Shown one piece after another: positions 1 through 9,100 of a stretch of DNA of 22,336 nucleotides. Each line of letters begins with the position of its first letter. Position 1 is the first letter of the stretch. The stretch covers positions 1-22,336 of the forward strand of contig CANCEQ010000026.1 of NCBI GenBank assembly GCA_947375085.1, given 5' to 3'. Position numbers and translations under genes: made by a program. The stretch comes from Flavobacteriales bacterium. GTDB taxonomy: Bacteria > Bacteroidota > Bacteroidia > Flavobacteriales > Crocinitomicaceae. The notes under the pieces were generated by a model. That model ran no database searches and had not been told where the DNA came from. It saw only the letters and a program-made list of their open reading frames with translations.

Positions 1-15
1 AAACATTTTTTTCCG

Positions 16-23
16 TATTTTTG
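16..23 (+). promoter_or_regulatory. Candidate -7 promoter element upstream of lepA
   Basis: TATTTTTG fits the Bacteroidota -7 consensus TAnnTTTG. It lies 46 nt before the lepA start. The partner -33 TTG, expected about 19 nt upstream, would fall outside the window, so only half the promoter can be seen. AT-rich sequence makes chance matches common. Confidence 0.35.
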
Positions 24-69
24 TTCTTCGTTTGATAAAATTTGACGAAAATAATTGTTGTAAGTTCCT

Positions 70-1872
70 ATGAAGAATATTCGTAATTTTTGCATTATTG
101 CACATATTGACCACGGTAAGAGTACTTTAGCTGACCGTTTATTACAAACTACAGGTACGATTTCTGACCGTGAAATGCAGGCTCAAGCGCTTGATGATAT
201 GGATTTAGAACGTGAAAGAGGAATCACGATTAAGAGTCATGCCATTCAAATGGATTACAAACACGAAGGTCAGGCATATAAATTAAATTTAATTGACACT
301 CCTGGACACGTAGATTTTTCATACGAAGTTTCTCGTTCGATTGCTGCTTGTGAAGGTGCGTTATTGATCGTTGATGCATCTCAAGGAATTGAAGCGCAAA
401 CAATTTCAAATTTATATTTAGCAATTGAGCACAATTTAGAGATTATTCCAATTTTAAATAAAATGGACCTTCCTGGTGCGATGCCAGAAGAAGTTTCGGA
501 CCAAATTATTGAATTGCTAGGATGTAAAATGGAAGATATCATCCAAGCTTCTGGTAAAACTGGATTAGGAGTAGATTTGATTTTAGATGCTATTATTAAT
601 AGAGTACCAGCTCCAGTTGGAGATGAAACTGCTCCATTACAAGCAATGATTTTTGATTCTGTTTTCAATCCATTTAGAGGAATTATTGCTTATTTCAGAG
701 TTCGTAATGGTGTTTTGAAAAAAGGAGATAAAGTTAGATTCTTTAATACAGGGAGAGATTACAATGCGGATGAAATTGGAATTTTAAAAATAAATCCTTC
801 TTTATTTCCTAAAAATGAAGTGAAGGCAGGAGATGTAGGGTATATTATTTCCGGAATCAAAGCTGCAAATGAAGTAAAGGTTGGAGATACGATTACACTT
901 GTAGAGAATCCTTGTTCAACTTCTATTAAAGGTTTCGAAGATGTGAAACCAATGGTATTTGCTGGAATTTATCCTGTTGACACGGAAGATTATGAAGAAT
1001 TAAGATATTCGATGGAGAAATTGCAATTGAATGATTCTTCATTGGTATTTGAACCTGAATCTTCAGCTGCATTAGGATTTGGTTTCCGTTGTGGATTCTT
1101 GGGAATGTTGCACATGGAAATTATTCAAGAACGTTTAGAACGTGAGTTCAATATGACTGTAATTACAACAGTACCAAACGTTTCTTACTTTGCTTATAAA
1201 AAGAAAACTCCGGATGTTGCTTTCATCGTAAACAATCCATCAGAATTACCTGATCCTTCTGGAATGGATAGAATTGAAGAACCCTATATTAAAGCTTCAG
1301 TTATTACTAAATCTGAATATGTTGGTCAAATTATGACTTTGTGTATTGAGAAACGAGGTGAATTAAGAAATCAAGTGTATTTAACACAAGATAGGGTTGA
1401 GTTATCTTTTGAAATGCCTTTGGCTGAAATTGTATTTGATTTTTATGACCGTTTAAAATCGGTTTCAAGAGGATATGCTTCTTTCGATTACCATCCAATT
1501 GGTTACAAAGAATCAGATTTAATTAAAATGGACATACTTTTAAATGCAGAGCAAATTGATGCTTTATCTGCTTTGGTTCACAGAAGTAATGCGTTTAATT
1601 TAGGAAAGAAAATGTGTACTAAATTAAAAGAATTGATTCCTAGACAACAATTTGAGATTCCAATTCAAGCGGCTATTGGAGCAAAAATTATTGCTCGTGA
1701 AACAATCAAAGCATTGCGTAAAGATGTTACGGCAAAATGTTATGGAGGAGATATTTCTCGTAAACGTAAGTTGTTAGAAAAACAAAAAGAAGGTAAGAAA
1801 AGAATGCGTCAAATTGGAAGTGTAGAAATTCCTCAGGATGCGTTTATGGCTATTTTGAAATTGAACGACTAG
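70..1872 (+). CDS. lepA: Elongation factor 4 (LepA), ribosome-associated translational GTPase
   Basis: This is a full-length LepA/EF-4 of 600 residues, the usual size. The family is a translational GTPase that binds the ribosome and is linked to back-translocation and to 30S biogenesis or initiation fidelity. The sequence shows the G1 P-loop AHIDHGKST at residues 11-19, the switch I motif RERGITI, the G3 motif DTPGHVDF and the G4 motif NKMD. The EF-G-like domains II, III and V follow. The LepA-specific basic C-terminal domain is present ([20 protein letters not shown] region, ending in MAILKLND). The ATG at 70 gives the canonical N-terminus MKNIRNF. The gene stands alone and is closed by the hairpin at 1960-1985; the gene beyond is on the opposite strand. 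Nothing is unusual, and the identification is secure. Confidence 0.98.
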   Translation: MKNIRNFCIIAHIDHGKSTLADRLLQTTGTISDREMQAQALDDMDLERERGITIKSHAIQMDYKHEGQAYKLNLIDTPGHVDFSYEVSRSIAACEGALLIVDASQGIEAQTISNLYLAIEHNLEIIPILNKMDLPGAMPEEVSDQIIELLGCKMEDIIQASGKTGLGVDLILDAIINRVPAPVGDETAPLQAMIFDSVFNPFRGIIAYFRVRNGVLKKGDKVRFFNTGRDYNADEIGILKINPSLFPKNEVKAGDVGYIISGIKAANEVKVGDTITLVENPCSTSIKGFEDVKPMVFAGIYPVDTEDYEELRYSMEKLQLNDSSLVFEPESSAALGFGFRCGFLGMLHMEIIQERLEREFNMTVITTVPNVSYFAYKKKTPDVAFIVNNPSELPDPSGMDRIEEPYIKASVITKSEYVGQIMTLCIEKRGELRNQVYLTQDRVELSFEMPLAEIVFDFYDRLKSVSRGYASFDYHPIGYKESDLIKMDILLNAEQIDALSALVHRSNAFNLGKKMCTKLKELIPRQQFEIPIQAAIGAKIIARETIKALRKDVTAKCYGGDISRKRKLLEKQKEGKKRMRQIGSVEIPQDAFMAILKLND

Positions 1873-1873
1873 T

Positions 1874-1950
1874 GCTAGACTATAGATTTTTAGACAATAG
1901 ACATTAGACTCAAGACTTTAAGATTCAAGACTAGAAGACTTAAGATTTTT
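1874..1950. repeat. Degenerate ~7-nt repeat of AGAC/AGAT
   Basis: Directly after the lepA stop, about ten copies of AGAC or AGAT are spaced every 7-8 nt (AGACTAT, AGATTTTT, AGACAAT, AGACATT, AGACTCA and so on). The stretch is not open for a plausible protein and lies between the lepA stop and its terminator. It looks like a decayed simple-sequence array. Its function is unknown. Confidence 0.6.
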
Positions 1951-1959
1951 ATAAAAAGT

Positions 1960-1985
1960 AAAGGCTCTCAAATTTGAGAGCCTTT
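1960..1985. terminator. Bidirectional intrinsic terminator between lepA and the convergent operon
   Basis: This is a perfect 26-nt palindrome with a GGCTCTC/GAGAGCC core, flanked by A-rich sequence on the left and T-rich sequence on the right. It forms a strong hairpin read from either strand. It sits between the ends of two convergent transcription units, 87 nt after the lepA stop and 24 nt after the stop of the minus-strand gene ending at 2010, so it probably serves both. Confidence 0.85.
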
Positions 1986-2009
1986 CTTATTTAAATATGT
2001 TGTTGAGAA

Positions 2010-2405
2010 TTAATCTTCATCCTCGTCTTCGTCTTCGTCATCAGCGATGTCATCATCATCATCTTCGTCGTCATCGTAAGAAGATTTTTTAGAAGATTTT
2101 TTCTTAGGAGTTTCATCCTCGTCATCATCCTCTTCTTCTAAATCGTCAGGTTTGATTAAATCATCTAAATCATCTTCTTCATCTTCATCGTCATCATCAT
2201 CAAAAGTTGACGTGCTGTTTCTGATGATTTTTACTAAGTAAATAATTTCTTCAGTTTCCCAGATTAATGCATCTAAAGTTTCTCCATTTGGCGTAATAAT
2301 TTGGGTCATGTTTGTCCCATATCCATCAGGAAATGCTTTGTTAATTTCTCTTTTTTGTTCTGCAGTTAATTTATCATAACTAACAATTGCTCGCTTTTTG
2401 GCCAT
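2010..2405 (-). CDS. Conserved protein of unknown function with a highly acidic tail
   Basis: The product is 131 residues and has two parts. Residues 1-68 look like a compact domain (MAKKRAIVSYDKLTAEQK..., then FPDGYG and ALIWETEEIIYLVKI). Residues 69-131 are low-complexity and contain 43 Asp/Glu out of 63, broken by one basic Lys/Ser patch at 101-109. Small proteins of this layout occur in other Bacteroidota, from memory usually annotated as hypothetical. A polyacidic tail resembles in character those of the Firmicutes RNA polymerase delta subunit or of nucleic-acid mimics, but I see no homology to these. The start ATG lies 11 nt after the stop of the upstream gene, so the two form an operon read from the promoter at 2720-2749. 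The gene ends at the terminator shared with lepA. The CDS is well supported; the function is unknown. Confidence 0.85.
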   Translation of the reverse strand: MAKKRAIVSYDKLTAEQKREINKAFPDGYGTNMTQIITPNGETLDALIWETEEIIYLVKIIRNSTSTFDDDDDEDEEDDLDDLIKPDDLEEEDDDEDETPKKKSSKKSSYDDDEDDDDDIADDEDEDEDED

Positions 2406-2416
2406 GACTTTAATTT

Positions 2417-2704
2417 TTATATTTCCAATTTAATTATTCTTCTGATTGGCACTACTACATTTTTCTTTAATAAAATTGCATGATCTGTAATTGCCCAAAT
2501 TGTTGTGTTAACCACTTTGTCTCCTTGATCGTCAGCAAAGTAAATTTTCACTTTTAAATGCTCAATATTTCCTAAAGAAATGGCACGGTCTAATTCGCTT
2601 TTACGAAATTTTCTATCACTTTCATTAACTAATACTTCCTCTTCTGGAAAGTGAAACGAAGCAACATCTTCTTTCTCTACTAATTTGAACCTACTGTCTA
2701 CCAT
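2417..2704 (-). CDS. Small conserved protein of unknown function, first gene of the acidic-tail operon
   Basis: The product is 95 residues starting MVDSRFKLVEKEDV. I do not recognise a named family. The second half alternates hydrophobic and polar residues (KVKIYFADD, VVNTTIWAITDHAILLKK, VVVPIRRIIKLEI), which suggests a small beta-barrel or beta-sheet fold; that is inference. No signal peptide or membrane segment is visible, so it is probably cytoplasmic. A longer frame begins at a TTG at 2749, but that codon is the -33 box of a well-formed promoter (2720-2749) and the start of transcription would fall near 2712. The ATG at 2704 is therefore the likely start, about 15 nt behind the -7 element. 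The next gene follows after 11 nt, suggesting the two products work together. Confidence 0.8.
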   Translation of the reverse strand: MVDSRFKLVEKEDVASFHFPEEEVLVNESDRKFRKSELDRAISLGNIEHLKVKIYFADDQGDKVVNTTIWAITDHAILLKKNVVVPIRRIIKLEI

Positions 2705-2719
2705 ATTTTGAATTTTGGG

Positions 2720-2749
2720 CAAAAATATATTAAATGATTTAGAATCCAA
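2720..2749 (-). promoter_or_regulatory. Bacteroidota-type promoter for the two-gene minus-strand operon
   Basis: Read on the minus strand, TTG (2749-2747), a 19-nt spacer and TATTTTTG (2727-2720) match the TTG-N19-TAnnTTTG consensus exactly. The element ends 15 nt before the ATG at 2704, which implies a leader of only about 8-10 nt. It decides the start of the downstream gene. Confidence 0.7.
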
Positions 2750-2750
2750 C

Positions 2751-2922
2751 TATTTTAATAAATGAATACGTGTCGAAATTAATATTTTTTTTAAAACTAC
2801 TAGTTTAGGATAATGATAAGGTTGAAATTAAGCCTGAAAATGAGGTTTTTGATATGATTTTACCTGATTTTTTCATTTTAACTTCTAGTCAACCTTTGTC
2901 TCGACCTTATTAAAATAATGAT
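2751..2922. other. Divergent intergenic region with a spaced inverted repeat
   Basis: This region separates the divergent minus-strand operon from era. ATAAGGTTGA (2816-2825) and TCGACCTTAT (2901-2910) can pair over 10 positions with one G-U pair, and TCAACCTT at 2889-2896 is a second partial copy of the right arm. The spacing of 75 nt is too long for a terminator. It could be an operator pair or chance in AT-rich DNA. No convincing gene was found here. Confidence 0.35.
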
Positions 2923-2930
2923 TACCTTTG
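2923..2930 (+). promoter_or_regulatory. Candidate -7 promoter element of era
   Basis: TACCTTTG is a perfect TAnnTTTG match, 20 nt upstream of the ATG at 2951. No TTG lies at the ideal 19-nt spacing; the nearest TTTG (2895-2898) gives 24 nt. The element lies inside the longer open frame that begins at 2918, which argues against that start. Confidence 0.5.
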
Positions 2931-2950
2931 TAAATCAAAATTCAAATCAA

Positions 2951-3826
2951 ATGTCCCATAAAGCAGGGTTCGTAAATATTGTCGGTAGTCCAAACGTTGG
3001 TAAGTCAACGTTGATGAACCGTTTAATGGGACAAAAGTTGTCCATTGTTACTCCAAAAGCACAAACTACTCGACATAGAATCTTGGGGATTGTGAATGAA
3101 GATGATTACCAAATTGTTTTTTCAGATACTCCTGGTGTTGTAAATTCTGCATATAAAATGCATGATGCAATGATGGGATATGTAAATTCTGCTTTACAGG
3201 ATGCTGATATTCTAATTTTCATCACAGATATTTTTGAAGATGAGATGAATCATCTTGAAACATTGGCTCGTATTCAAAAATTAGAGATTCCTGTCATTAC
3301 CTTAATAAACAAAATCGATTTAGGGACACAAGAGAAAATTGAAGAACGTATTACTTATTGGCAAGAACGTTTGCCAAATTCGTATGTGTATTTGATGTCG
3401 GCTCTTCATGGATTTAATATCGACCTTTTATGGGAACGTATTTTAAAAATGACACCTGAAAGTCCAGCTTATTATGACAAAGAAGATGTTTCAGATAGAC
3501 CAATGCGTTTCTTCGTTTCAGAAATAATAAGAGAGAAGATATTTATTCACTGTCAAAAAGAAATTCCATATTCTTGTCATATTGATGTTGAAGAATATAT
3601 TGAGGAACCAGATTTGATTCGAATTAGAGCTTTAATTATAGTAGAGAGAGATTCTCAAAAAGGAATTATTATTGGTAAAGGCGGAGAAATGTTAAAGCGT
3701 ATCGGAAGAGAAGCTAGACAAGAAATTGAGCCTTTTGTTGGTCAGAAAGTGTTCCTTGAAACATTTGTAAAAGTGGATAAAGATTGGAGAATTTCAGATA
3801 GTAAATTAAAGAAATACGGATATTAA
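2951..3826 (+). CDS. era: GTPase Era, 16S rRNA-binding ribosome assembly factor
   Basis: Era is a GTPase with a KH domain that binds the 3' end of 16S rRNA and helps mature the 30S subunit. From the start chosen here the protein is 291 residues, typical for the family. The GTPase domain shows the P-loop GSPNVGKST (residues 12-20), the TTRHRI switch region, G3 DTPG, G4 NKID and G5 SAL. The C-terminal KH domain carries the GKGG loop at about residues 242-245. The frame is open to an ATG at 2918, but MSHKAGFVNI is the usual N-terminus in Bacteroidota and a -7 element lies between the two ATGs, so 2951 is preferred. der follows after 58 nt on the same strand. Certain as to function, likely as to start. 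Confidence 0.97.
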   Translation: MSHKAGFVNIVGSPNVGKSTLMNRLMGQKLSIVTPKAQTTRHRILGIVNEDDYQIVFSDTPGVVNSAYKMHDAMMGYVNSALQDADILIFITDIFEDEMNHLETLARIQKLEIPVITLINKIDLGTQEKIEERITYWQERLPNSYVYLMSALHGFNIDLLWERILKMTPESPAYYDKEDVSDRPMRFFVSEIIREKIFIHCQKEIPYSCHIDVEEYIEEPDLIRIRALIIVERDSQKGIIIGKGGEMLKRIGREARQEIEPFVGQKVFLETFVKVDKDWRISDSKLKKYGY

Positions 3827-3868
3827 TGAATTGATAATTTTCAATTGATAATTGAGAATTAGATTTGT
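3827..3868. repeat. Short AATTGATAATT direct repeats between era and der
   Basis: GAATTGATAATT and CAATTGATAATT lie 14 nt apart and are followed by a decayed third copy (GAGAATTAGATTT). The tract fills most of the era-der gap and runs into the candidate der promoter. It is probably simple-sequence drift rather than a functional hairpin. Confidence 0.5.
3860..3867 (+). promoter_or_regulatory. Candidate -7 promoter element of der
   Basis: TAGATTTG matches TAnnTTTG and lies 17 nt before the der ATG. No TTG stands at the expected 19-nt spacing (TTG occurs at 12 and 26 nt), so der may depend partly on read-through from era. Confidence 0.4.
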
Positions 3869-3884
3869 ATATAGAATAAAATAA

Positions 3885-5195
3885 ATGAACAATATTATAG
3901 CAATTGTAGGAAGACCAAACGTAGGAAAATCTACTTTATTTAATCGTTTAACAGAATCGACAAATGCGATTGTGAAAGAAGTAAGCGGTGTTACTAGAGA
4001 TAGATTGTATGGTCGTGGCGAATGGAATGGATACCAGTTTTCAGTAATTGATACAGGTGGTTACGTTCACGGTTCTGATGATATTTTCGAAGAAGAAATT
4101 CGTAAACAAGTTGTGATTGCTATCGAAGAAGCAAATGTAATTGTGTTCATGGTAGATGTAACTACAGGAATTGTTGATTTAGACGAGACTGTAGCTCAAA
4201 TGCTTCGTAAATCAAAAAAGAAAGTTTTTATTGTTGCGAATAAAGTTGATAATACTGGAAGAATTGGTTTATCTTCAGAATTTTACCAATTTGGATTAGG
4301 TGATGTTTACGATATGTCGGCTACAAATGGTTCAGGAACAGGAGAGTTATTAGATGATGTTGTTAAAGAATTCGACATCGAAGACCATTCTGTACGTGAA
4401 AAAGATGAATTACCAAGAATTGCTATTGTTGGAAAACCAAATGTAGGAAAATCTTCTTTGGTGAATGCTTTGACTGGAGAGGTTAGAAACATTGTAACCG
4501 ATATTTCAGGAACAACAAGAGATTCAATTAATACACGATATAAAGCGTTTGGATTCGATTTCATGTTGGTTGATACTGCAGGAATTCGTAAAAAAGCGAA
4601 AGTAACGGAAGATTTAGAATACTATTCTGTCCTTCGTTCAGTTAAAACTATTGAAGAATCAGATGTATGTATCTTTATGATTGATGCAACGGAAGGAATT
4701 CAAAAACAAGATTTACATATTTACTATGTAATTGAAAAAAATTCAAAAGGAGTTGTTGTTGTAGTTAACAAATGGGATTTAATTGAAAAAGAGACAAATA
4801 CCATGTTGGAATACGAGGCGAAAATCAGAGAACAGTTAGCGCCGTTTAATGATGTTCCGATTATTTTTACTTCTACAATTACAAAACAACGTTTGCATAA
4901 AGCAGTTGAAACGGCAATGCAAGTGTATGCAAACAGAACGAAAAAAATTCCTACATCTGTTGTAAATGATGTAATGTTGGAAGTGATTCAAGCAACTCCT
5001 CCACCATCATTAAAAGGAAAATACATTCGTATTAAGTATGTACAACAATTAGCTACTTACGGACCATCATTTGCGTTCTTCTGTAACTTACCACAATATA
5101 TTCCAGATAGTTACAAACGTTTCTTAGAGAATAGATTAAGAGAGAAATTTGATTTCTGTGGTGTACCTGTTCGTATTTTCTTTAGAAAGAAATAG
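3885..5195 (+). CDS. der: GTPase Der (EngA), double-GTPase 50S assembly factor
   Basis: Der carries two GTPase domains in tandem and a C-terminal KH-like domain, and acts in late 50S subunit assembly. The 436-residue length is normal. The first G domain has GRPNVGKST at residues 9-17, DTGG and NKVD. The second has GKPNVGKSS at about residues 182-190, the SGTTRDSI switch, DTAG and NKWD. The KH-like tail contains the conserved [11 protein letters not shown] and PVRIFFRKK ends. It follows era, another ribosome-assembly GTPase, and leads into the phosphatase gene 7 nt downstream, so der and that gene are probably co-transcribed. Nothing in it is odd. Confidence 0.98.
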   Translation: MNNIIAIVGRPNVGKSTLFNRLTESTNAIVKEVSGVTRDRLYGRGEWNGYQFSVIDTGGYVHGSDDIFEEEIRKQVVIAIEEANVIVFMVDVTTGIVDLDETVAQMLRKSKKKVFIVANKVDNTGRIGLSSEFYQFGLGDVYDMSATNGSGTGELLDDVVKEFDIEDHSVREKDELPRIAIVGKPNVGKSSLVNALTGEVRNIVTDISGTTRDSINTRYKAFGFDFMLVDTAGIRKKAKVTEDLEYYSVLRSVKTIEESDVCIFMIDATEGIQKQDLHIYYVIEKNSKGVVVVVNKWDLIEKETNTMLEYEAKIREQLAPFNDVPIIFTSTITKQRLHKAVETAMQVYANRTKKIPTSVVNDVMLEVIQATPPPSLKGKYIRIKYVQQLATYGPSFAFFCNLPQYIPDSYKRFLENRLREKFDFCGVPVRIFFRKK

Positions 5196-5202
5196 TTGAG
5201 TT

Positions 5203-6078
5203 GTGAAGTACGGTGCTATCGACATAGGAACAAATGCTGCTCGTTTATTAGTAGGAGAAGTTACTACTGAAAATGGACATTCATTTGTAAAGAAGATTTC
5301 TTATACCCGTGTACCTTTAAGGTTAGGAGAAGAAGTATTTGAAGATGGGAAAATTTCTGACAAGAAAGCACTCGATTTCGTAAAGACAATAAAAGCATTT
5401 CGTTTAATTTCAGAAATTTTTGAAGTAAAAGAACTTCGTGCATGTGCTACTTCGGCTATGCGTGAGGCTTCTAATGGTTTGGAAATTCAGAAATTAATCA
5501 AAAAAGAAACCAATGTAGAGGTTGAAATTATCAGTGGAAATGAGGAAGCTGATTTAATTTTTGGAACTTTCTTTTTATTGGATTTCGATAAAAATATTTC
5601 ATTCATTGTAATTGACGTTGGAGGAGGAAGTACTGAAATCAGTGTTTTCGAAAAAGGCGAAAGAGTTGCTGCTAAATCATTTCAAGTGGGGACACTTCGT
5701 ATCTTAAAAGGCAAAGTACAAGAAACAATTTGGAAAGAAATTCATACGTGGGTTGGTGAACATGTTGATTTAAAAACGGTTCATCAGATTTTCGCAACAG
5801 GTGGAAATATAAATAAAGTCCACAAAATGTTGGGAGCTCAACACATGGAAACAATTTCAGTGAATAAAATGAAAAGTTTACGTGATGAAATTGATGCACT
5901 AACCATCGACCAAAGAGTTGAAAAATTTCAATTAAAACCTGATAGAGCAGATGTTATTGTGCCAGCAATGGACATCTATTTATACATCATGAAAGAATTA
6001 AAATGCAAGAATATAATTGTTCCTAAAATTGGTTTATCAGATGGGATGATTTATGACATGCATTTAAGAAAAGGCTAG
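5203..6078 (+). CDS. Ppx/GppA-family phosphatase (exopolyphosphatase or pppGpp phosphatase), single-domain form
   Basis: This is a 291-residue member of the Ppx/GppA family, which belongs to the ASKHA superfamily and removes terminal phosphate from polyphosphate and/or pppGpp. Phosphate-binding motif DIGTNAARLL lies at residues 7-16, ATSAMREASNG and the SGNEEADLIFGT segment (catalytic-type Glu near residue 114) follow, and the second phosphate loop DVGGGSTEIS starts at about residue 138. FATGGNINK marks the third motif. The C-terminal HD-like domain of the roughly 500-residue E. coli Ppx and GppA is absent; the short form is common in Bacteroidota. The start is GTG: an in-frame stop lies 6 nt upstream and no ATG fits. 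The 7-nt gap to der indicates co-transcription. The preferred substrate cannot be decided from sequence. Confidence 0.93.
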   Translation: MKYGAIDIGTNAARLLVGEVTTENGHSFVKKISYTRVPLRLGEEVFEDGKISDKKALDFVKTIKAFRLISEIFEVKELRACATSAMREASNGLEIQKLIKKETNVEVEIISGNEEADLIFGTFFLLDFDKNISFIVIDVGGGSTEISVFEKGERVAAKSFQVGTLRILKGKVQETIWKEIHTWVGEHVDLKTVHQIFATGGNINKVHKMLGAQHMETISVNKMKSLRDEIDALTIDQRVEKFQLKPDRADVIVPAMDIYLYIMKELKCKNIIVPKIGLSDGMIYDMHLRKG

Positions 6079-6094
6079 TTTCTACTATTTTAGC

Positions 6095-6102
6095 TATATT
6101 TA
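6095..6102 (+). promoter_or_regulatory. Weak candidate -7 element before the first surface-protein gene
   Basis: TATATTTA differs from TAnnTTTG in the last base and lies 27 nt before the ATG at 6130. No TTG sits at the right spacing. The whole gap after the phosphatase gene is only 51 nt and has no visible terminator, so read-through from der is also possible. Confidence 0.3.
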
Positions 6103-6129
6103 CCCCGCTTAAAAACAAATAAAATACAT

Positions 6130-9100
6130 ATGAAAAACTTAATTACTAAATTCTTTTTCATTTTTTTGATAACCTTAATTGGTAATCAAACATTTGCACA
6201 AACCATTACTTTAAATTCAGCGGTCCCTACATCTAATCAGACCATATGTATCAATACTGCTTTGATGAATGTTGAATATTTAGTTTTGGGAGGAGCTACC
6301 AATGCAACAATTTCAGGTTTACCTAATGGTGTTACAGGAAATTATAGTGCTGGTATATTTACAATAAGTGGGACGCCAACTGAATCTGGTAATTTTTCGT
6401 ATACGGTTACAACTGATGGAGCTACTCCAGCAACAGCAACAGGAAATATAAATGTGGATGATGTTGCAAGTGTTGGTCAAGGTTGGAATTCTAACTTATG
6501 TTTAAATTCTACTGCAACTATAAGCGATTTTTTAGTTTCTTCAGGAACCTATTTATGGACGCATAACGGAGCAGGTTCAGTTGCAAATCAAACGACAATC
6601 ATGCCTACATATACTCCAGCTCAAGGAGATGTTGGTAACACTGTAACTTTAACATTAGTTGTTACTAGTAATAATTCTTGTCCAACTTCTACAGCAACAA
6701 CTTCATTTACTTATAATGTAAAAGGTGTTCCAAGTTTTACAGGAAATTTATATACGTATGTCGGTTCAACAGTTCAAATGGTTGGTTCGCCTGGCCATCA
6801 CCAATATTATCCTTGGATGAGTTCAGATGGTTCAGTTGCAACGATTGATAACACAGGATTGGTGACAGGTGTTGCATTAGGTTCAACGACAATTACTTAC
6901 CAAGATACCAATAATTGTAGTGTTACTAAAACGTTGGATGTTGTCACATTAGTTACTCCTTCAATTTCAGGTAATTTGACAATTTGTTCTGGTTCTAATT
7001 CTCAATTAACTGGTACCGAAACTGCAATGGCAAATAATCCTTGGGTAAGTTCAAATACAGGGATAGCAACGGTGTCAAATACAGGTCTAGTATCGGGAAT
7101 TTCAGCTGGGACAACAGCAATTACTTATATGAATTCTACAGGAGGTACTTCAACAGTAAATGTTGTTATAAAAGCAACTCCATCTGTTTCAGTAAATGCA
7201 CAAACAATTTGTAATGGAGCAAGTGCAACTTTAGTAGCAACTCCTTCAATTACTGGTGGAACTTATTTATGGGGAGGAAATGAAATAACACAAAACATTA
7301 CTGTAAATCCAACAACTAATACTAATTATACAGTAGTTTATACATTAAATGGATGTTCTAGTAATCAAAGTTTGGGTGTTGTTACAGTGAATCCAATTCC
7401 ATCTGTAAATGCAGGAGCTGATATTACGATTTGTTCTGGAGCTTCAATTATACTATCAGGAAGTGGAGCTCAAAGCTATAGCTGGTCAAATAGTGTTACT
7501 GATGGTACAAGTTTCATTCCTTCAGTAGGTTCAACTAATTATACTTTAACTGGTACGTCAAATGGTTGTTCGGCTACTGATGTAGTTAATGTTACTGTAA
7601 ATACAACTCCAAATTTAGTAATCACTAATCCGGCAGCAGTTTGTTCTCCAAATACAATTGATGTTACTAGTCCAGCGGTTACTTCAGGAAGTACAGGTGG
7701 AGGCACATTATCTTATTGGACTGATGCAAATTGTACAACTTCACTTGGTTCACCTTCAGCAATTATAAATGCAGGTCCTATTTATATTAAATCAACGTTG
7801 GGTGTTTGTTCAGATGTAAAACAAGTTACGGTTACAATAAATTCTCAACCTTCTATTACTGGAAATTTATCAACATATGCTACTTCAACAACGCAATTAA
7901 CAGGTTCAGCAACTGCAGCTGTCAATACACCTTGGTTAAGTTCTAATACAGGAATAGCAACTGTTTCTAATACTGGTTTGGTTACCGGTATAGCTTCAGG
8001 AACGTCTACAATTACATATACTAATAATAATGGGTGTTCAAATACAGTATTAGTTACAGTAGGAGCATTAAATACAATTACATTATCATCTGCAGTAGGA
8101 ACTGATAATCAAACAATTTGTGCAAATACTCCTATTACTAATATTACATATACAACCACTGGTGCTACTGGTGCTAATTTTTCAGGTTTACCTTCTGGAA
8201 TTATTGGAAACTGGATTTCTAATTCAATCACTTTATCTGGAACAGCAACTATATCAGGAACATATAATTATATTATTACCTTAACTGGTGGAAATGGATC
8301 TATCACAAAATCAGGAATTATTGTTTTTAACACACAACCAAGTTTGTCAATTTCAAATCCAACAGCAGTTTGTTCTCCATCAAACATCGATTTAACGAAT
8401 GCAGGGATTACTTCTGGAAGTACAGGAGGAGGAACTTTAACTTATTGGACTGATGCTGCAACATCAACATCTTTAGTTAATCCTTCAGCAATTACTTCTT
8501 CAGGGACGTATTATATTAAATCTACTTTAGGTGCTTGTTCAGATGTGAAAAGTGTCGTTGTAACTATTAATTCACAACCAGTTATTTCAGGTGTTTTATC
8601 AACTTATGCTACTTCAACTACACAATTAACTGGTTCAGCAACAGCAGCTGTAAATACACCTTGGTTAAGTTCAAATATAGGAGTTGCAACAGTATCTACT
8701 ACTGGATTGGTTACAGGTATAGCTTCTGGTAGTACAACAATTACATATACTAACAATAGCGGTTGTTCAAATACAGCAGTAGTAACGGTAGGAGCATTAA
8801 ATACAATTACATTATCTTCTTCTGTAGGGACAGATAATCAAACAATTTGTACAAATACTTCAATGTCTTCTGTTACGTACACTTCAACAGGAGCAACAGG
8901 AGCATCATTTTCAGGTCTTCCTACAGGTGTGAATGGAAACTGGAATGCAAATACTGTTACTATTTCGGGTACACCATCTGTTTCAGGATCATTTAATTAT
9001 ACAATTACTTTAACCGGTGGAAATGGAGTTGTGACAAAAACAGGTTCAATCCAAGTAAGTACTTTAAATACAGTATTATTATCATCAACAATAGGAACAG

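Noticed and set aside
230..668. Open frames on the minus strand within lepA
   Set aside because: They are antisense to a highly conserved gene, and their products have no recognisable features.
2854..2913. 19-residue plus-strand peptide frame (MILPDFFILTS...) just before era
   Set aside because: Too short to support. The frame is open for only about 35 codons and overlaps the candidate inverted repeat and era promoter region.
5672..5899. 75-codon antisense frame within the Ppx/GppA gene
   Set aside because: It is opposite a conserved coding region, with no start context or recognisable product.
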